DNA from: Cyclobacterium sp. SYSU L10401
GTDB lineage: Bacteria; Bacteroidota; Bacteroidia; Cytophagales; Cyclobacteriaceae
NCBI RefSeq assembly: GCF_010993705.1
Contig: NZ_WOFO01000007.1
Span: 1 to 64,000 of the forward strand
DNA length: 64,000 nucleotides
Direction of reading: 5' to 3'
Part shown: positions 23,918-33,575 of the stretch, in pieces
Numbering within the stretch: the first letter of the stretch is position 1
How the letters are laid out: each line of letters starts with the position of its first letter
Program-made: the position numbers and the translations under genes
The notes under the pieces: model-generated
Databases searched by the model: none
Seen by the model: the letters and a program-made list of their open reading frames with translations, nothing else
Told to the model about the DNA's origin: nothing

Positions 23918-25423
23918 TTACCAAATGGAATTCAGGTAATGCAGTTGGTTTTTATTTTCAAATCCCTGCAGCTGGAGCTGGGAATAGCTTTCCCTGGGAA
24001 ATACAAGCTCAGTCATCACCAGCTCCCCCTGATTGATGAAAATTTCTATAGAGGACCTGTCCAGAAATATTTGGAGGTCCTCTATTTCCAGGTCACCGAG
24101 CGGGGCGCTGTGCTTAGCAGGAAATTCCTTGTTGAAATCCACCAATCCGGATTGGGTCCGGTCCAGAAAAAACGTTTTCCTTTTCTTTTCCAGGCTTACC
24201 CGTTCTCCGGCAGGATTGCTGAATTCAAGCATGAAATCAGCCGCATTGGTACGCAGCTGCAGTTCCACCAGTTCCTGTTCCAGTGCTATGGTTTGCCCGG
24301 AAATTTCCTGACTTTCTACTCTGAGCATCTCCAGTTCTTTTACCGGCCTGGAGGCAAGGTGGTATTCCTGATCGACTGAATACAATTCAAGACTCCTGGG
24401 CAAGGTATTGGCTGAGCGCCAGACCTGTGTAGGCACCACATTGGCGTACATCCAGTTACTCATCCAGCCGATAAACAGTCTTCGTCCGTCAGAATCAGGG
24501 ATATTGGACCAGGTAACTCCCGCATAATTGTCCGCACCATAATCCAGCCACTTCACGGAAGCTTGGTCGGTGGTAAACCGCTCTCCATCAAAATCACCAA
24601 CGAAATATTGTGTAGCTGACCCTCTGTTTGGTCCACCAGGATTGATACTGACCAATAAAACCCACTTTTGCTCTCCCTCCGGGCTTGTCAAGGGAAACAG
24701 GTCAGGGCATTCCCATACCCCACCATAGGCTGCCCAGTCGGGGTTAAAATCACTTTCATGCTTCCAGTCAAGGAGGTTATCCGAAGAATAGAAACTGATC
24801 TTGTCCTTTACGGCCAATGACATGATCCACTTATCCTCCCCAGAGGAAGTGATCTGGGTCACTTTCGGATCCCGAAAGTCCCTGATCCCAGGGTTATCCA
24901 GCACGGGATTATTTGGGTATTTCTCCCAGGTTCTGCCCTTGTCCAGGCTGTAGGCGATGCCCTGGGTTTGAAAGTCATTTCTTCCGGCATCTGCACCTTC
25001 CGGGTCATGGTAGGTATAGATGGCCAGTAGTGGAGGATTTTCCGGTGTTCCAAGGCCACTACTGTTGGCAGCATCAAAGACGGCGGAGCCTGAAAATATC
25101 CACCCCAGGCTATCCGGCTCAATGGCTACAGGCAAATGTTCCCAATAAACCATGTCCTTTGAAACGGCATGCCCCCAATGCATAGGGCCCCAAACATTGC
25201 TATCCGGGTAATATTGGTAAAACAAATGGTATTCGCCATCATGATAAACCATTCCATTCGGGTCGTTCATCCAGTTGGCCTGTGGACTAAAATGAAACTG
25301 TGGCCTGTGTGCTTCATTGTAATTTTTTGAGGCAGGAGCCTTTTCTGAGCCATCAGTTACCTTTGAATGGCAGGAAAGCAAAACAGTTGCAATCAACAAG
25401 CCCCAAATGATAGATTTATTCAT
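23918..25423 (-). CDS. glycoside hydrolase family 32 lipoprotein (levanase/inulinase-type)
   Basis: Starting at ATG 25423 the protein has 501 residues and a lipoprotein signal with lipobox VLLSC (C18); an ATG at 25435 is also possible, while one at 25492 would destroy the signal. The GH32 catalytic triad is visible: nucleophile D54 in WMNDPNG, transition-state Asp in FRDPK, and acid/base Glu in WECPDLF. A C-terminal beta-sandwich follows (SSIEIFINQGE). It hydrolyses beta-fructosides such as levan, inulin or sucrose, probably at the cell surface. No fructokinase, transporter or SusCD partner is next to it. Confidence 0.93.
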   Translation of the reverse strand: MNKSIIWGLLIATVLLSCHSKVTDGSEKAPASKNYNEAHRPQFHFSPQANWMNDPNGMVYHDGEYHLFYQYYPDSNVWGPMHWGHAVSKDMVYWEHLPVAIEPDSLGWIFSGSAVFDAANSSGLGTPENPPLLAIYTYHDPEGADAGRNDFQTQGIAYSLDKGRTWEKYPNNPVLDNPGIRDFRDPKVTQITSSGEDKWIMSLAVKDKISFYSSDNLLDWKHESDFNPDWAAYGGVWECPDLFPLTSPEGEQKWVLLVSINPGGPNRGSATQYFVGDFDGERFTTDQASVKWLDYGADNYAGVTWSNIPDSDGRRLFIGWMSNWMYANVVPTQVWRSANTLPRSLELYSVDQEYHLASRPVKELEMLRVESQEISGQTIALEQELVELQLRTNAADFMLEFSNPAGERVSLEKKRKTFFLDRTQSGLVDFNKEFPAKHSAPLGDLEIEDLQIFLDRSSIEIFINQGELVMTELVFPRESYSQLQLQGFENKNQLHYLNSIW

Positions 25424-25540
25424 GATGCATTTCATGTGTTTATAATTGATTTTTAATGGCCACATGGAATCTTTGACGATTAAAATAATCATTGCCCTGT
25501 GTTTTTAATGATGATTTTAATCGTGTCGATTTCTTTTGGT

Positions 25541-26743
25541 TTATTCTACATTGTCCCTCACCCCCAGCAATACAATCCTAAAGGTACTGCCTTTTCCCAG
25601 TTCTGAGGAACTGACGAATATTCTGCCCTTGTGGTACCCTTCGATGATGCGCTTGGCCAGGGTAAGTCCTAATCCCCATCCCCGCTGCCGGGTAGTAAAT
25701 CCAGGGTTGAATACTTTGCCAAACATTTTTTTCTCTATGCCTTTACCTGTGTCACTGATATCAATCAGAACATATTTTTCACTTTCTTTCACGATATTTA
25801 TGCTGATGGCTCCCTGTCCTTTCATGGCATCCACTGCATTTTTACAAATGTTTTCGATCACCCATTCAAACAAAGAGCGATTCATTTGAGCATAAATGAA
25901 TTCTGCATGGGAGTTGAGCTCAATGGAAACCTTGCTCGAAATACGAGGCCTGAGGTAATTGATCGCATCCCCAATCACCTGATAGACATTTTCAGGTTTG
26001 ATTACAGGGCTGCTCCCTATATTGCTAAACCTTTCGGTCACCATGCTCAGTTTTTTAATATCCTTTTCAATCTCAACGATTACTTCCTTGTTTTCATCGA
26101 AAACAGGGGAGTTTTTCAGGTAATCAATCCAGGCCATCAAAGAGGCCAGGGGAGTTCCCAGCTGATGAGCCGTTTCTTTCGTAAGGCCTGCCCAAAGCCT
26201 GTTCTGTTCGGCCACTTTGCTTTGATTGAAAAAAGCATAAGCGAGAATCCCAAACACCAAAATAACAGACAATTGCACATACGGGTAGTACTGTAAGCGG
26301 GTCAGCAGGTCTGAATTTCTATAAAAAATAAAAGCATCATCAGAAAGTCGTATGGGGTCATACAAAGCTTTCATCGTTTCCAGCTCTTCAAGTAATTGCT
26401 GTCTTTCCTCTTCCTCTGAGCTATTTTTTTTGAAGTTTATGTTCTTGTATTCAATTGGCTCGCCCTCAGCATTTACGGTGATCACGGGGATTGATTTGTT
26501 TTCCTGAATGATCACCTGAAAAACAAAGGTGAGGTTATCGGAGTTGACAGAAGCATACTCCAGGGCTTCAGCATAAAGATCCACCTGTCTCTTTTCCCTG
26601 ATTTTGAGTTCCTCTACCAGGGTATTGGTATAATAAATGGATCCGAGCCCAATGATGATGGAAAAAACAAATACGCCCCATTTTACCTTTCCCCTGTTTT
26701 GGTACAGGTCCAAAGATGTCAGGTCTTGAAATTTTTTATTCAT
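25541..26743 (-). CDS. sensor histidine kinase
   Basis: 400 residues from ATG 26743 (an in-frame TTG six bases earlier is possible). A transmembrane segment near 22-42, an extracytoplasmic sensor of about 120 residues, and a second membrane segment near 155-175 precede the kinase. The H-box is KETAHQLGTPLASL near 190, the N-box NICKNAVDAM near 304, and G-boxes DTGKGI and RGWGLGLTLAKRI follow. No receiver domain and no response-regulator gene adjoin, so its partner is encoded elsewhere. HxLGTPL H-boxes of this kind are common in Cytophagales. Signal unknown. Confidence 0.93.
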   Translation of the reverse strand: MNKKFQDLTSLDLYQNRGKVKWGVFVFSIIIGLGSIYYTNTLVEELKIREKRQVDLYAEALEYASVNSDNLTFVFQVIIQENKSIPVITVNAEGEPIEYKNINFKKNSSEEEERQQLLEELETMKALYDPIRLSDDAFIFYRNSDLLTRLQYYPYVQLSVILVFGILAYAFFNQSKVAEQNRLWAGLTKETAHQLGTPLASLMAWIDYLKNSPVFDENKEVIVEIEKDIKKLSMVTERFSNIGSSPVIKPENVYQVIGDAINYLRPRISSKVSIELNSHAEFIYAQMNRSLFEWVIENICKNAVDAMKGQGAISINIVKESEKYVLIDISDTGKGIEKKMFGKVFNPGFTTRQRGWGLGLTLAKRIIEGYHKGRIFVSSSELGKGSTFRIVLLGVRDNVE

Positions 26744-26867
26744 TGCCAATTAATGATTCCGAACTTAAGGAAGTTCATAATGAGAAACAATAGAAAACAA
26801 TCATTATTGCCTCCCGAAAAATAAAAATTAATGCCAGGCCAAAGACAAGTGGTGGGAGGCACCTGCC

Positions 26868-28190
26868 TTACCCATTATCTTTCATCCATTTCCACAACAC
26901 TTTATACCCCACTTTCGTGCCGTGGACCAGAATGCCAATTCGATAGATTTTACCTGCCAACCAGGTAGTAAATAAAAAACCCGTGACCAACAATCCTATA
27001 GAAAGGGCCAAATGGTGCCAGGGCACACCAAAGCTCACCCTTCCCATCATGGCTACCGGAGAAGTAAAAGGAATCACGGAAAGCCAAAAAGAAACCTTGC
27101 TATTGGGATCATCGAGCACAAAAATAAATAGCCCCATATAGGCAATCAATAAGGGAATGGTAACCGGAAACATGAATTGCTGGGCATCGGAAGGACTATC
27201 CACCGCCGCTCCTATTGCGGCAAAGAAAGCTCCATACAACAAATACCCCCCTATAAAATAAATTAAAAAGGTCAGGGTAAGCTGAATAAAATCTATTCCC
27301 TGCACCATTTGGAGGATTTCTACCATCCCCTCCTGACTTGCACCTGAAAATAACTCCTGCTGCCCGGACATCTCCATCAATTCCTGTTGTGGCATTTTCA
27401 TTCCAAAATACCCTACCACCAATGAAGATATGGCACTGATCAGTAATATCCAGATCAAAAACTGGGTCAAGCCCACGGCCCCTATCCCAATGATTTTGCC
27501 CATCATTAACTGAAATGGCTTTAGGGAGGATACCAGGATTTCTATGATTCTACTTGATTTCTCTTCTATGACCCCTTGCATGATCTGGTTGCCATACACA
27601 AAAATAAAAGTATAAATGAGGATTCCAGCCAAAAAGCCTACCGCATAGTTGATTACAGAATTGGAAACCCTCTCCCCTCCGGGTTCCCCCACGATGACAG
27701 CCCTTATTTTGATATTGGTTTTCAGGGAAGAAAGGACATCAGGGTCTATACCGGAGGCGAAAAGTCTGAATTCCTCAATTTTATTTTTGAGGGCAGCCTC
27801 CAAACTTGTAATCATAGATATCGGGGCTGTTTCCTCGCTATAAAAAGTTATCCCCGTGGGTTGTTCTAAATTCAATTCAGGAATGTACAAAAGCCCAAAA
27901 CGGGTTCCCTCCTGAACCAATTTCCTGCCCTCTTCACGGTTCAATCCACCGTAAGAGAAAGCAAAAGACTCATTGCTTTCTAAAAAATAAGCATTGTTTT
28001 CGTCCACTACTTCAATAAATTTTCGAGCATCCGGAGAAACGTCCGACATGGCTATCCATAAGAACAGCCCCAGGATAGTAGGGAATATGAGAGGGGTAAT
28101 GATGGTTGCCAGCAGAAAGGATCTTTTTTTCACCCTGGCCAGGTATTCTCTTTTAATTACTAAAAAAATTTTACCCCTCATGACTCTCAT
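26868..28190 (-). CDS. ABC transporter permease (NatB/ABC-2 type)
   Basis: 440 residues. The N-terminal membrane helix near 25-47 is followed by a large extracytoplasmic domain (about 50-180) and five further hydrophobic helices between 185 and 425, the layout of NatB-like ABC-2 exporters. The start is ATG 28190 or 28181; both overlap the end of the ATPase gene, so the two are co-translated. The conserved segment EEKSSRIIEILVSSLKPFQLMMGKIIG supports NatB-type assignment (quoted in pieces as EEKSSRIIEIL and GKIIG). Substrate unknown; Na+ export is known for Bacillus NatAB but cannot be assumed here. Confidence 0.9.
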   Translation of the reverse strand: MRVMRGKIFLVIKREYLARVKKRSFLLATIITPLIFPTILGLFLWIAMSDVSPDARKFIEVVDENNAYFLESNESFAFSYGGLNREEGRKLVQEGTRFGLLYIPELNLEQPTGITFYSEETAPISMITSLEAALKNKIEEFRLFASGIDPDVLSSLKTNIKIRAVIVGEPGGERVSNSVINYAVGFLAGILIYTFIFVYGNQIMQGVIEEKSSRIIEILVSSLKPFQLMMGKIIGIGAVGLTQFLIWILLISAISSLVVGYFGMKMPQQELMEMSGQQELFSGASQEGMVEILQMVQGIDFIQLTLTFLIYFIGGYLLYGAFFAAIGAAVDSPSDAQQFMFPVTIPLLIAYMGLFIFVLDDPNSKVSFWLSVIPFTSPVAMMGRVSFGVPWHHLALSIGLLVTGFLFTTWLAGKIYRIGILVHGTKVGYKVLWKWMKDNG

Positions 28191-29073
28191 TAATTTTTTG
28201 TATAAAAATTTCCTCTATACTGGGGACGATTTCTTCAAAGCCCAGGATTTCTCCATACTGCATGAGATCGTTCAGGAGTGCATTGGGAGCTTGTCCATTA
28301 AGACTTGTGGTAAATTCTACCTGTCCTTCAGCTGCTATCACATCTCCCCAGGGAGGCATATTGGTCTGGTCCTCAACCATCATTTTTACCTTAAACTGAT
28401 TGGTTTTGGACTCATTTTTAATCGCTTTGACCGGCCCGTCCAATATTTTCCTGGCCTGATTGATCATAGCGATGTGGTCACAAAGCAATTCCACAGATTC
28501 CATCCTATGGGTAGACAGGATTATGGTGGTGCCCTGCCGTTTCAATTCGAGAATTTCATTTTTGATGATTTCCGCATTTACCGGATCAAACCCGGAAAAG
28601 GGCTCATCCAAAATCAGCAGGTCCGGCTGGTGGATGACAGTAGCAATAAACTGAACTTTCTGGGCCATTCCTTTGGAAAGGTCCTGAATCTTATTGTCTT
28701 TCCACTTAGTCAGGTTCAACTTTTCCAGCCAACTGGTAATTTTTTTAATGGCATCCTGTTTCCCAAGGCCTTTTATGCGGGCAAAGTATAGCAGCTGTTC
28801 CTTAACCTTCATGGTCTTGTACAAGCCCCTCTCCTCTGGCAAATAGCCAATATTCCTAACATGCCGCATTTTAAGAGGCTGTCCCTTGATAAATATTTCT
28901 CCCGAATCCTGGTCAATAATCTGGTTTACGATCCTGATAAAAGTAGTCTTGCCCGCCCCATTGGGGCCCAAAAGTCCGAAAACAAGGCCCTCTGCCACCG
29001 AAAGATTAAAATCTTTCAACGCAACATGTGTCCCGTAGGACTTATTCAATGATTGGACGCTTAAAATTTCCAA
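28171..29073 (-). CDS. ABC transporter ATP-binding protein (NatA type)
   Basis: 300 residues, TTG start at 29073 (a stop codon lies nine codons upstream and no ATG precedes the conserved region). Walker A is GPNGAGKTT near 37, signature LSKGMAQKVQ near 133 (Lys replacing the second Gly position), Walker B LLILDEP near 153, and the switch histidine STHR near 187. A C-terminal extension of about 80 residues (DUF4162-like) is typical of exporters of this class. Forms a transporter with the permease encoded by the overlapping next gene. Confidence 0.92.
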   Translation of the reverse strand: MEILSVQSLNKSYGTHVALKDFNLSVAEGLVFGLLGPNGAGKTTFIRIVNQIIDQDSGEIFIKGQPLKMRHVRNIGYLPEERGLYKTMKVKEQLLYFARIKGLGKQDAIKKITSWLEKLNLTKWKDNKIQDLSKGMAQKVQFIATVIHQPDLLILDEPFSGFDPVNAEIIKNEILELKRQGTTIILSTHRMESVELLCDHIAMINQARKILDGPVKAIKNESKTNQFKVKMMVEDQTNMPPWGDVIAAEGQVEFTTSLNGQAPNALLNDLMQYGEILGFEEIVPSIEEIFIQKINESHEG

Positions 29074-29130
29074 ATAGATCGCTAGGTTTAAAATTGGCTA
29101 TAATAAACAAAAAGCCTTTTGAAAGGATCT

Positions 29131-30018
29131 TTATTCCAAAGATACTGAACCCACAGAAACATCTATCATAAAGGTCATGAGATTTTCGGCGTCTGCCTGA
29201 TACCCCCTGCTGATATAGGTTTTTTCTGCTATTTCTTTCAGGTGACCCGGCACTTTGGTCCTGCACATGGCCGTAGACTTTATTTTCACCATATAGGGAA
29301 GACTTGCGGAGGGCAATTTAATATTTACTGCACCTGCCCCCACCATTGCATTCACCGTGGTAGCACCGGCCATGGTGTCGCCAAAGGATAAATTAACAGA
29401 GCCGTAGTTGACATCAAACATCAGGTGCCTGGCATTGGACATTTGCAAATCATCTGCATATAAGGATCCCATATTGATGGCAACTGACATGGTGTCCATG
29501 TGGACTGTATTGGGTACCTGCTTGGAATAATTCAAAAAAACATCGGCTGAAGCTGTTTTTACGAAGCAATTGGAAACCGGGAGATTTGAAAGGTCCAGGG
29601 TAGCTTTTCCAATCCCAAAATGAAGCCTCAAATCATAGAGGAAGTTGGCATCCAAACCGACTTCCCATTTGTGATCATAATCATCCTCTCCACTTGAAAA
29701 AAGTCTGTGAGAAAGGTTTTTGCTCAGGCTTTCTGACTCCACATTTTTATGCTCCAACAGGGCATAAAGGACCCCATCCGACTGTCTATGCGTAAATGTG
29801 GGCAGAATATTTACCTTTCCCAGCTCCGCATCAGCAATAAATGGAAATCCCTTGTATTCCCTTTGGATAGTAGACACCCCTTTGTAACTGGAAAAGTTTA
29901 GATGAACCAAATTGATCCCTTCCCTTTCTTTCACCTCAAAATGCCTTACAATCTGTGCTTCGGAAGTAATGACGAGACAAATAACCAGACAAATGGCAAA
30001 ATTCAATTCCTTAAACAT
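29131..30018 (-). CDS. secreted beta-rich protein of unknown function
   Basis: 295 residues with a signal peptide ending TSEAQ (about 1-21). The mature protein is almost wholly beta, with repeated short strands of the type VAINMGSLYADDLQM, FDVNYGSVNLSFGD, VGAGAVNIKLP. This pattern resembles the single-stranded beta-helix (toastrack, DUF4097-like) of Bacteroidota surface proteins. Two cysteines could form a disulfide. It lies upstream of the ABC ATPase gene on the same strand, with 57 bp between them, and downstream of dnaJ. Transcription with the exporter genes is possible, but a link in function is a guess. I do not recognise a named family with certainty. Confidence 0.7.
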   Translation of the reverse strand: MFKELNFAICLVICLVITSEAQIVRHFEVKEREGINLVHLNFSSYKGVSTIQREYKGFPFIADAELGKVNILPTFTHRQSDGVLYALLEHKNVESESLSKNLSHRLFSSGEDDYDHKWEVGLDANFLYDLRLHFGIGKATLDLSNLPVSNCFVKTASADVFLNYSKQVPNTVHMDTMSVAINMGSLYADDLQMSNARHLMFDVNYGSVNLSFGDTMAGATTVNAMVGAGAVNIKLPSASLPYMVKIKSTAMCRTKVPGHLKEIAEKTYISRGYQADAENLMTFMIDVSVGSVSLE

Positions 30019-30057
30019 ACCGAATTAATACGGTTGGGGATATCAAAAGGTTTCTTT

Positions 30058-30081
30058 AAAAAAAAAAGCCGTGGTCCGGCC
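30058..30081 (-). terminator. terminator downstream of dnaJ
   Basis: On the minus strand GCCG-GACCA-CGGC is followed by ten T residues (plus-strand A-tract 30058-30067). The stem is short but the T-run is strong; it lies just after the dnaJ stop at 30089. Confidence 0.5.
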
Positions 30082-30088
30082 ATTTCTT

Positions 30089-31198
30089 TTAAAAGAATTC
30101 TTTTACTTTATCAAATATGCTTTTTTCTGATTTACCCGGATTGGGTTTAAAATTCTCTGAGTCCCTTAGTGATTCCAATTTTTCCCTTTCCTCCCTGGTC
30201 ACTTCTTTGGGGGTCCAGACATTTACATGGATCAACTGGTCTCCCCTGCCATATCCGTTCAACTCTTTTATTCCTTTTCCTTTCAGGCGCAGAATTTTAC
30301 CTGCCTGAGTTCCGGGTTCAATTTTTATTTTGACCTTCCCGTCAATGGTAGGCACTTCCAGAGAAGCACCCAAAGCTACATCTACAAAGCTCAGGTACAA
30401 GTCATAAACCACATTATTGCCATCCCGAACCAAAACCTCATCAGGTATTTCTTCAATCAGGATCAAAAGATCACCGGGAACTCCCCCAGGTATTTCGTTT
30501 CCTTTACTGGAAAGGCTTAGCTGCATGCCATCGGCAACACCTGCAGGAATATTGATGGGTATGATTTCTTCCTTTATGACCAGCCCTCTGGCATCTGCGT
30601 TTGGCGGCCTTTTGTCTACAATCTGTCCACTTCCCTCACAGGCAGGACAAGTACTGGCCGAAACCATTTGCCCAAGCATGGTATTGACTACCTTTTTTAC
30701 CTGACCGCTTCCCTGGCAGGTAGCGCAGTTTTTGAAGGTAACGCCATCGGCGATCATGTGGCGCTTCACTTTGATCTTCTTCTCTACGCCATTAGCCAGT
30801 TCCCGAAGGTTCAATTTAAGTTTTACACGAAGATTAGTTCCTTTTTTGGTCCTGCGGCCGCTTCTGCCACCTCCACCAAAGAAAGAGTCGAAACCTCCTC
30901 CACCAAAAATATCTCCAAACTGAGAAAAGATGTCATCCATGTTCATGCCACCTCCTCCAAATCCGCCATTGCCTCCCAGGCCCTGATGACCGAATTGGTC
31001 GTATCTTTGTTTTTTCTCCGGATTGCTCAACACTTCATAGGCTTCGGCCGCTTCCTTAAACCTGTCTTCTGCAGAGGGATCACCCGGATTTTTATCCGGG
31101 TGATATTTGATGGCCAGCTTTCTATAGGCCTTTTTTATTTCTTCCGGGCTGGCATTCTTTTCAATACCCAGCACCTCATAATAATCTCTTTTTGCCAT
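30089..31198 (-). CDS. dnaJ: molecular chaperone DnaJ with reduced zinc-binding domain
   Basis: 369 residues. J domain at 1-70 with HPD (YHPDKNPGD), Gly/Phe region at 74-115, and C-terminal substrate domains. The cysteine-rich region keeps only two of four CxxCxGxG motifs: C158-x2-C161 and C184-x2-C187. These correspond to motifs II and III, which make the Zn2 site; the expected motifs I and IV (Zn1) are replaced by ordinary sequence (ADGVTFKN and [11 protein letters not shown]). In E. coli, Zn2 is the site needed for DnaK locking and Zn1 for DnaK-independent chaperone activity. Overall length is correct, so this is a lineage change and not damage. 6 bp after grpE. Confidence 0.95.
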   Translation of the reverse strand: MAKRDYYEVLGIEKNASPEEIKKAYRKLAIKYHPDKNPGDPSAEDRFKEAAEAYEVLSNPEKKQRYDQFGHQGLGGNGGFGGGGMNMDDIFSQFGDIFGGGGFDSFFGGGGRSGRRTKKGTNLRVKLKLNLRELANGVEKKIKVKRHMIADGVTFKNCATCQGSGQVKKVVNTMLGQMVSASTCPACEGSGQIVDKRPPNADARGLVIKEEIIPINIPAGVADGMQLSLSSKGNEIPGGVPGDLLILIEEIPDEVLVRDGNNVVYDLYLSFVDVALGASLEVPTIDGKVKIKIEPGTQAGKILRLKGKGIKELNGYGRGDQLIHVNVWTPKEVTREEREKLESLRDSENFKPNPGKSEKSIFDKVKEFF

Positions 31199-31204
31199 AA
31201 ATCT

Positions 31205-31792
31205 TTATTTTCCAATTACCACTTTAGCAAATCGAACCACTTTTCCACCCATTGTATAGCCCTTTTCCACTACGTCCACTATCTTCCCTTTCAACGCTTC
31301 AGATGGGGCCGGGATCTGCGTGATTGCTTCATGGTATTCTGCATCAAAATTTTCTCCTACCAGTCCCTCCATAGGTTCCAATCCTTTGGAAGTAAGCACC
31401 CGCAGTAATTTATTATAGATCAACCTACTTCCTGCCTGCTTTTGTTCATCCTCCCCGGAATCTTCCTGTGCTTTAAAAGATCTTTCAAAATCGTCTAAAA
31501 CAGGCAGTATTTCCTGAATCAAGTCCAAGGAAGCAGTGTTGACCAGGTCAAGCCTTTCCTTGGCCGTTCTTCTTCGGAAATTTTCAAACTCAGAATATAA
31601 CCTGACATATTTGTCCTTCAATTCCTGATTTTCCTTTGACAAATTGTCTTCAGGTCCCTTGTCTTCCGAATCTATCTCTTCCTGAACATCCAAATCAGCA
31701 TCCTTGTTCACATCCCCTTCATTGACAGGGTTTTCTGCTGTTTCTGTTCGTTCCAGGTCCAATTCCTTTTCTTCTTTTGCTTTATCTGTCAT
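31205..31792 (-). CDS. grpE: nucleotide exchange factor GrpE
   Basis: 195 residues. A long acidic N-terminal tail (1-60, very rich in Glu/Asp), a coiled coil (NQELKDKYVRLYSEFENFRRR quoted in part; residues 58-90), and the compact C-terminal beta domain ending in GYTMGGKVVRFAKVVI, the family signature. It stimulates ADP release from DnaK. It precedes dnaJ by 6 bp in the same operon; dnaK itself is not in the window. ATG at 31792. A CIRCE element or HrcA gene is not seen. Confidence 0.96.
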   Translation of the reverse strand: MTDKAKEEKELDLERTETAENPVNEGDVNKDADLDVQEEIDSEDKGPEDNLSKENQELKDKYVRLYSEFENFRRRTAKERLDLVNTASLDLIQEILPVLDDFERSFKAQEDSGEDEQKQAGSRLIYNKLLRVLTSKGLEPMEGLVGENFDAEYHEAITQIPAPSEALKGKIVDVVEKGYTMGGKVVRFAKVVIGK

Positions 31793-31872
31793 GTCTATTT
31801 CCGTTTTTCAAAAATCCATTTCATGAAAACAATTAACTTGCCATTATCCCAATGTATGCCATTCTGACACAG

Positions 31873-32862
31873 TTATTGCAAGGACTTCCAAATCAAGTCC
31901 TTAAGCAATGGCAGTTGAAATCCGCTTACCGATGAAATGAAAAGGTGAGGAATGTCTTTAGGAATTTCAGCTTCCAGGGCCTTCATCAGTTCAGCATCCA
32001 GCAGGTCTGCCTTCGAAATGGCCAGAATACGCTTCTTGTCAAGTAATTCTGGGTTATAACGTTCCAGTTCAGCCAATAAAATCGCATACTGCTCTCCTAT
32101 ATGAGTGGCATCTGCTGGGACCAAAAACAATAAAATGGAATTGCGTTCGATGTGCCTGAGGAACCTTAGCCCCAGACCCTTTCCTTCCGCCGCCCCTTCA
32201 ATGATTCCGGGGATATCCGCCATTACAAAGGATTTTTCGTCCCTGTAGGCTACCACTCCCAAATTGGGGACCAGGGTAGTAAAGGCATAATCGGCAATCT
32301 CCGGCCGGGCCGCAGATAAGCTGGCAAGCAAGGTGGACTTGCCTGCATTGGGAAAGCCTACCAATCCAACATCTGCCAATAGCTTCAATTCCAGAATGAT
32401 CCATTCCTCTATTCCATCCTCCCCTGGCTGGGCATAATGGGGGGCTTGATTGGTAGATGTCTTGAAGTGGTCGTTACCCAGACCTCCCCTACCTCCTGGG
32501 GTTAAAATAAATTCCTGTCCATCTGCTGTGATTTCACACCTGGACTCACCAGACTCAGCCACCTTGGCGACCGTACCTATAGGAACCTCCAGAATGATGT
32601 CCTGCCCGTCAGCACCCTTTCTTCTTCCTCCCTCTCCATTTTTGCCCCGCTCAGCAATGACATGTTTCTTGTATTTAAGGTGAAGCAAAGTCCAAAGTTG
32701 TGCGTTTCCCTTCAAAATGATATGGCCCCCTCTACCTCCATCACCTCCGTCAGGACCTCCTTTGGGTACGTGCTTCTCCCTTCTGAAATGGACTGATCCA
32801 TTTCCTCCTGCTCCGGAACGGGAACAAAATTTCACATAATCTATAAAGTTAGATGCTGCCAC
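31873..32862 (-). CDS. obgE: Obg-family ribosome-associated GTPase
   Basis: 329 residues from a GTG start at 32862. The N-terminal Obg fold (1-158) is glycine-rich with the repeated type II turns seen in [12 protein letters not shown]. The G domain follows: G1 GFPNAGKST near 168, G2/G3 region DIPGIIEG near 212, G4 SKAD near 283 and G5 ISSVSG near 312. The protein ends just after the G domain without the variable C-terminal OCT domain, as usual in Bacteroidota. It binds the 50S subunit and links ribosome assembly to growth and (p)ppGpp. Downstream of adk on the same strand. Confidence 0.97.
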   Translation of the reverse strand: MAASNFIDYVKFCSRSGAGGNGSVHFRREKHVPKGGPDGGDGGRGGHIILKGNAQLWTLLHLKYKKHVIAERGKNGEGGRRKGADGQDIILEVPIGTVAKVAESGESRCEITADGQEFILTPGGRGGLGNDHFKTSTNQAPHYAQPGEDGIEEWIILELKLLADVGLVGFPNAGKSTLLASLSAARPEIADYAFTTLVPNLGVVAYRDEKSFVMADIPGIIEGAAEGKGLGLRFLRHIERNSILLFLVPADATHIGEQYAILLAELERYNPELLDKKRILAISKADLLDAELMKALEAEIPKDIPHLFISSVSGFQLPLLKDLIWKSLQ

Positions 32863-32926
32863 TGTAATTTTGGTTTTAACTTTCCGCTCCGAATTCCTTT
32901 AGCCGAAGTCCGGCCTTAAAATAAAA

Positions 32927-32950
32927 TGGCTAAGCCGTTACGCTTAGCCA
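32927..32950 (-). terminator. rho-independent terminator after adk
   Basis: TGGCTAAGC (32927-32935) pairs perfectly with GCTTAGCCA (32942-32950). On the minus strand the stem is followed by ATTTTATTTT. It lies 26 bp after the adk stop and separates adk from obgE. Confidence 0.75.
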
Positions 32951-32975
32951 CAATCAGAGTACACAAAGGTACACA

Positions 32976-33548
32976 TTAATATTTATCTATAACAGCACAA
33001 ATTTTGCCAAATATCTCATCTATGGCCCCCACACCGTGAATTTTGGATAATTTACCCTGGTTTTGATAATATTCGGCCACAGGTAGGGTCTCTTCATTAT
33101 ACACCTTTATCCTGTTTTGGATTTTTACCTCATCCTGGTCATCAGATCTGCCGGAGGTTTTTCCTCTTTCCCTGATGCGCTGCTTCAGTTCCTCCTCCGG
33201 AACTTCCAAAGCTATCATTCCGGAAATACTGGTGCCCTTTTGCAACAATAAATCATCCAATGCCCTGGCCTGGGCCACCGTTCTCGGAAATCCATCAAAA
33301 ATGAAGCCGGTCAGGTCAGTAGAAGAATTGATCTTATCGTCCACCATGCCAATCACCACTTCATCTGGCACCAGGTTACCTTCATCCATGTATTTCTGCG
33401 CCAACTTTCCCAGTTCGGTACCCTCTCCCAAATGCTTCCTGAATAAATCCCCGGTAGAGATGTGGGCCACCTTATATTTTTCAATTAACTTTTCACTTTG
33501 AGTCCCTTTTCCTGCTCCTGGAGGGCCAAACAAAACAATATTTAACAT
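32976..33548 (-). CDS. adk: adenylate kinase
   Basis: 190 residues, the short form without the zinc-binding LID insertion. Walker A GPPGAGKGT at 7-15, AMP-binding STGDLFR near 31 and FDGFPRTVAQA near 84, and the LID arginines in RIRERGKTSGRSDD near 127. It interconverts ATP + AMP and 2 ADP. ATG at 33548, 27 bp downstream of hpt and probably in one transcript with it; an independent terminator follows. Confidence 0.97.
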   Translation of the reverse strand: MLNIVLFGPPGAGKGTQSEKLIEKYKVAHISTGDLFRKHLGEGTELGKLAQKYMDEGNLVPDEVVIGMVDDKINSSTDLTGFIFDGFPRTVAQARALDDLLLQKGTSISGMIALEVPEEELKQRIRERGKTSGRSDDQDEVKIQNRIKVYNEETLPVAEYYQNQGKLSKIHGVGAIDEIFGKICAVIDKY

Positions 33549-33575
33549 AGATTATTCTTTAAAATGTATGGAATT

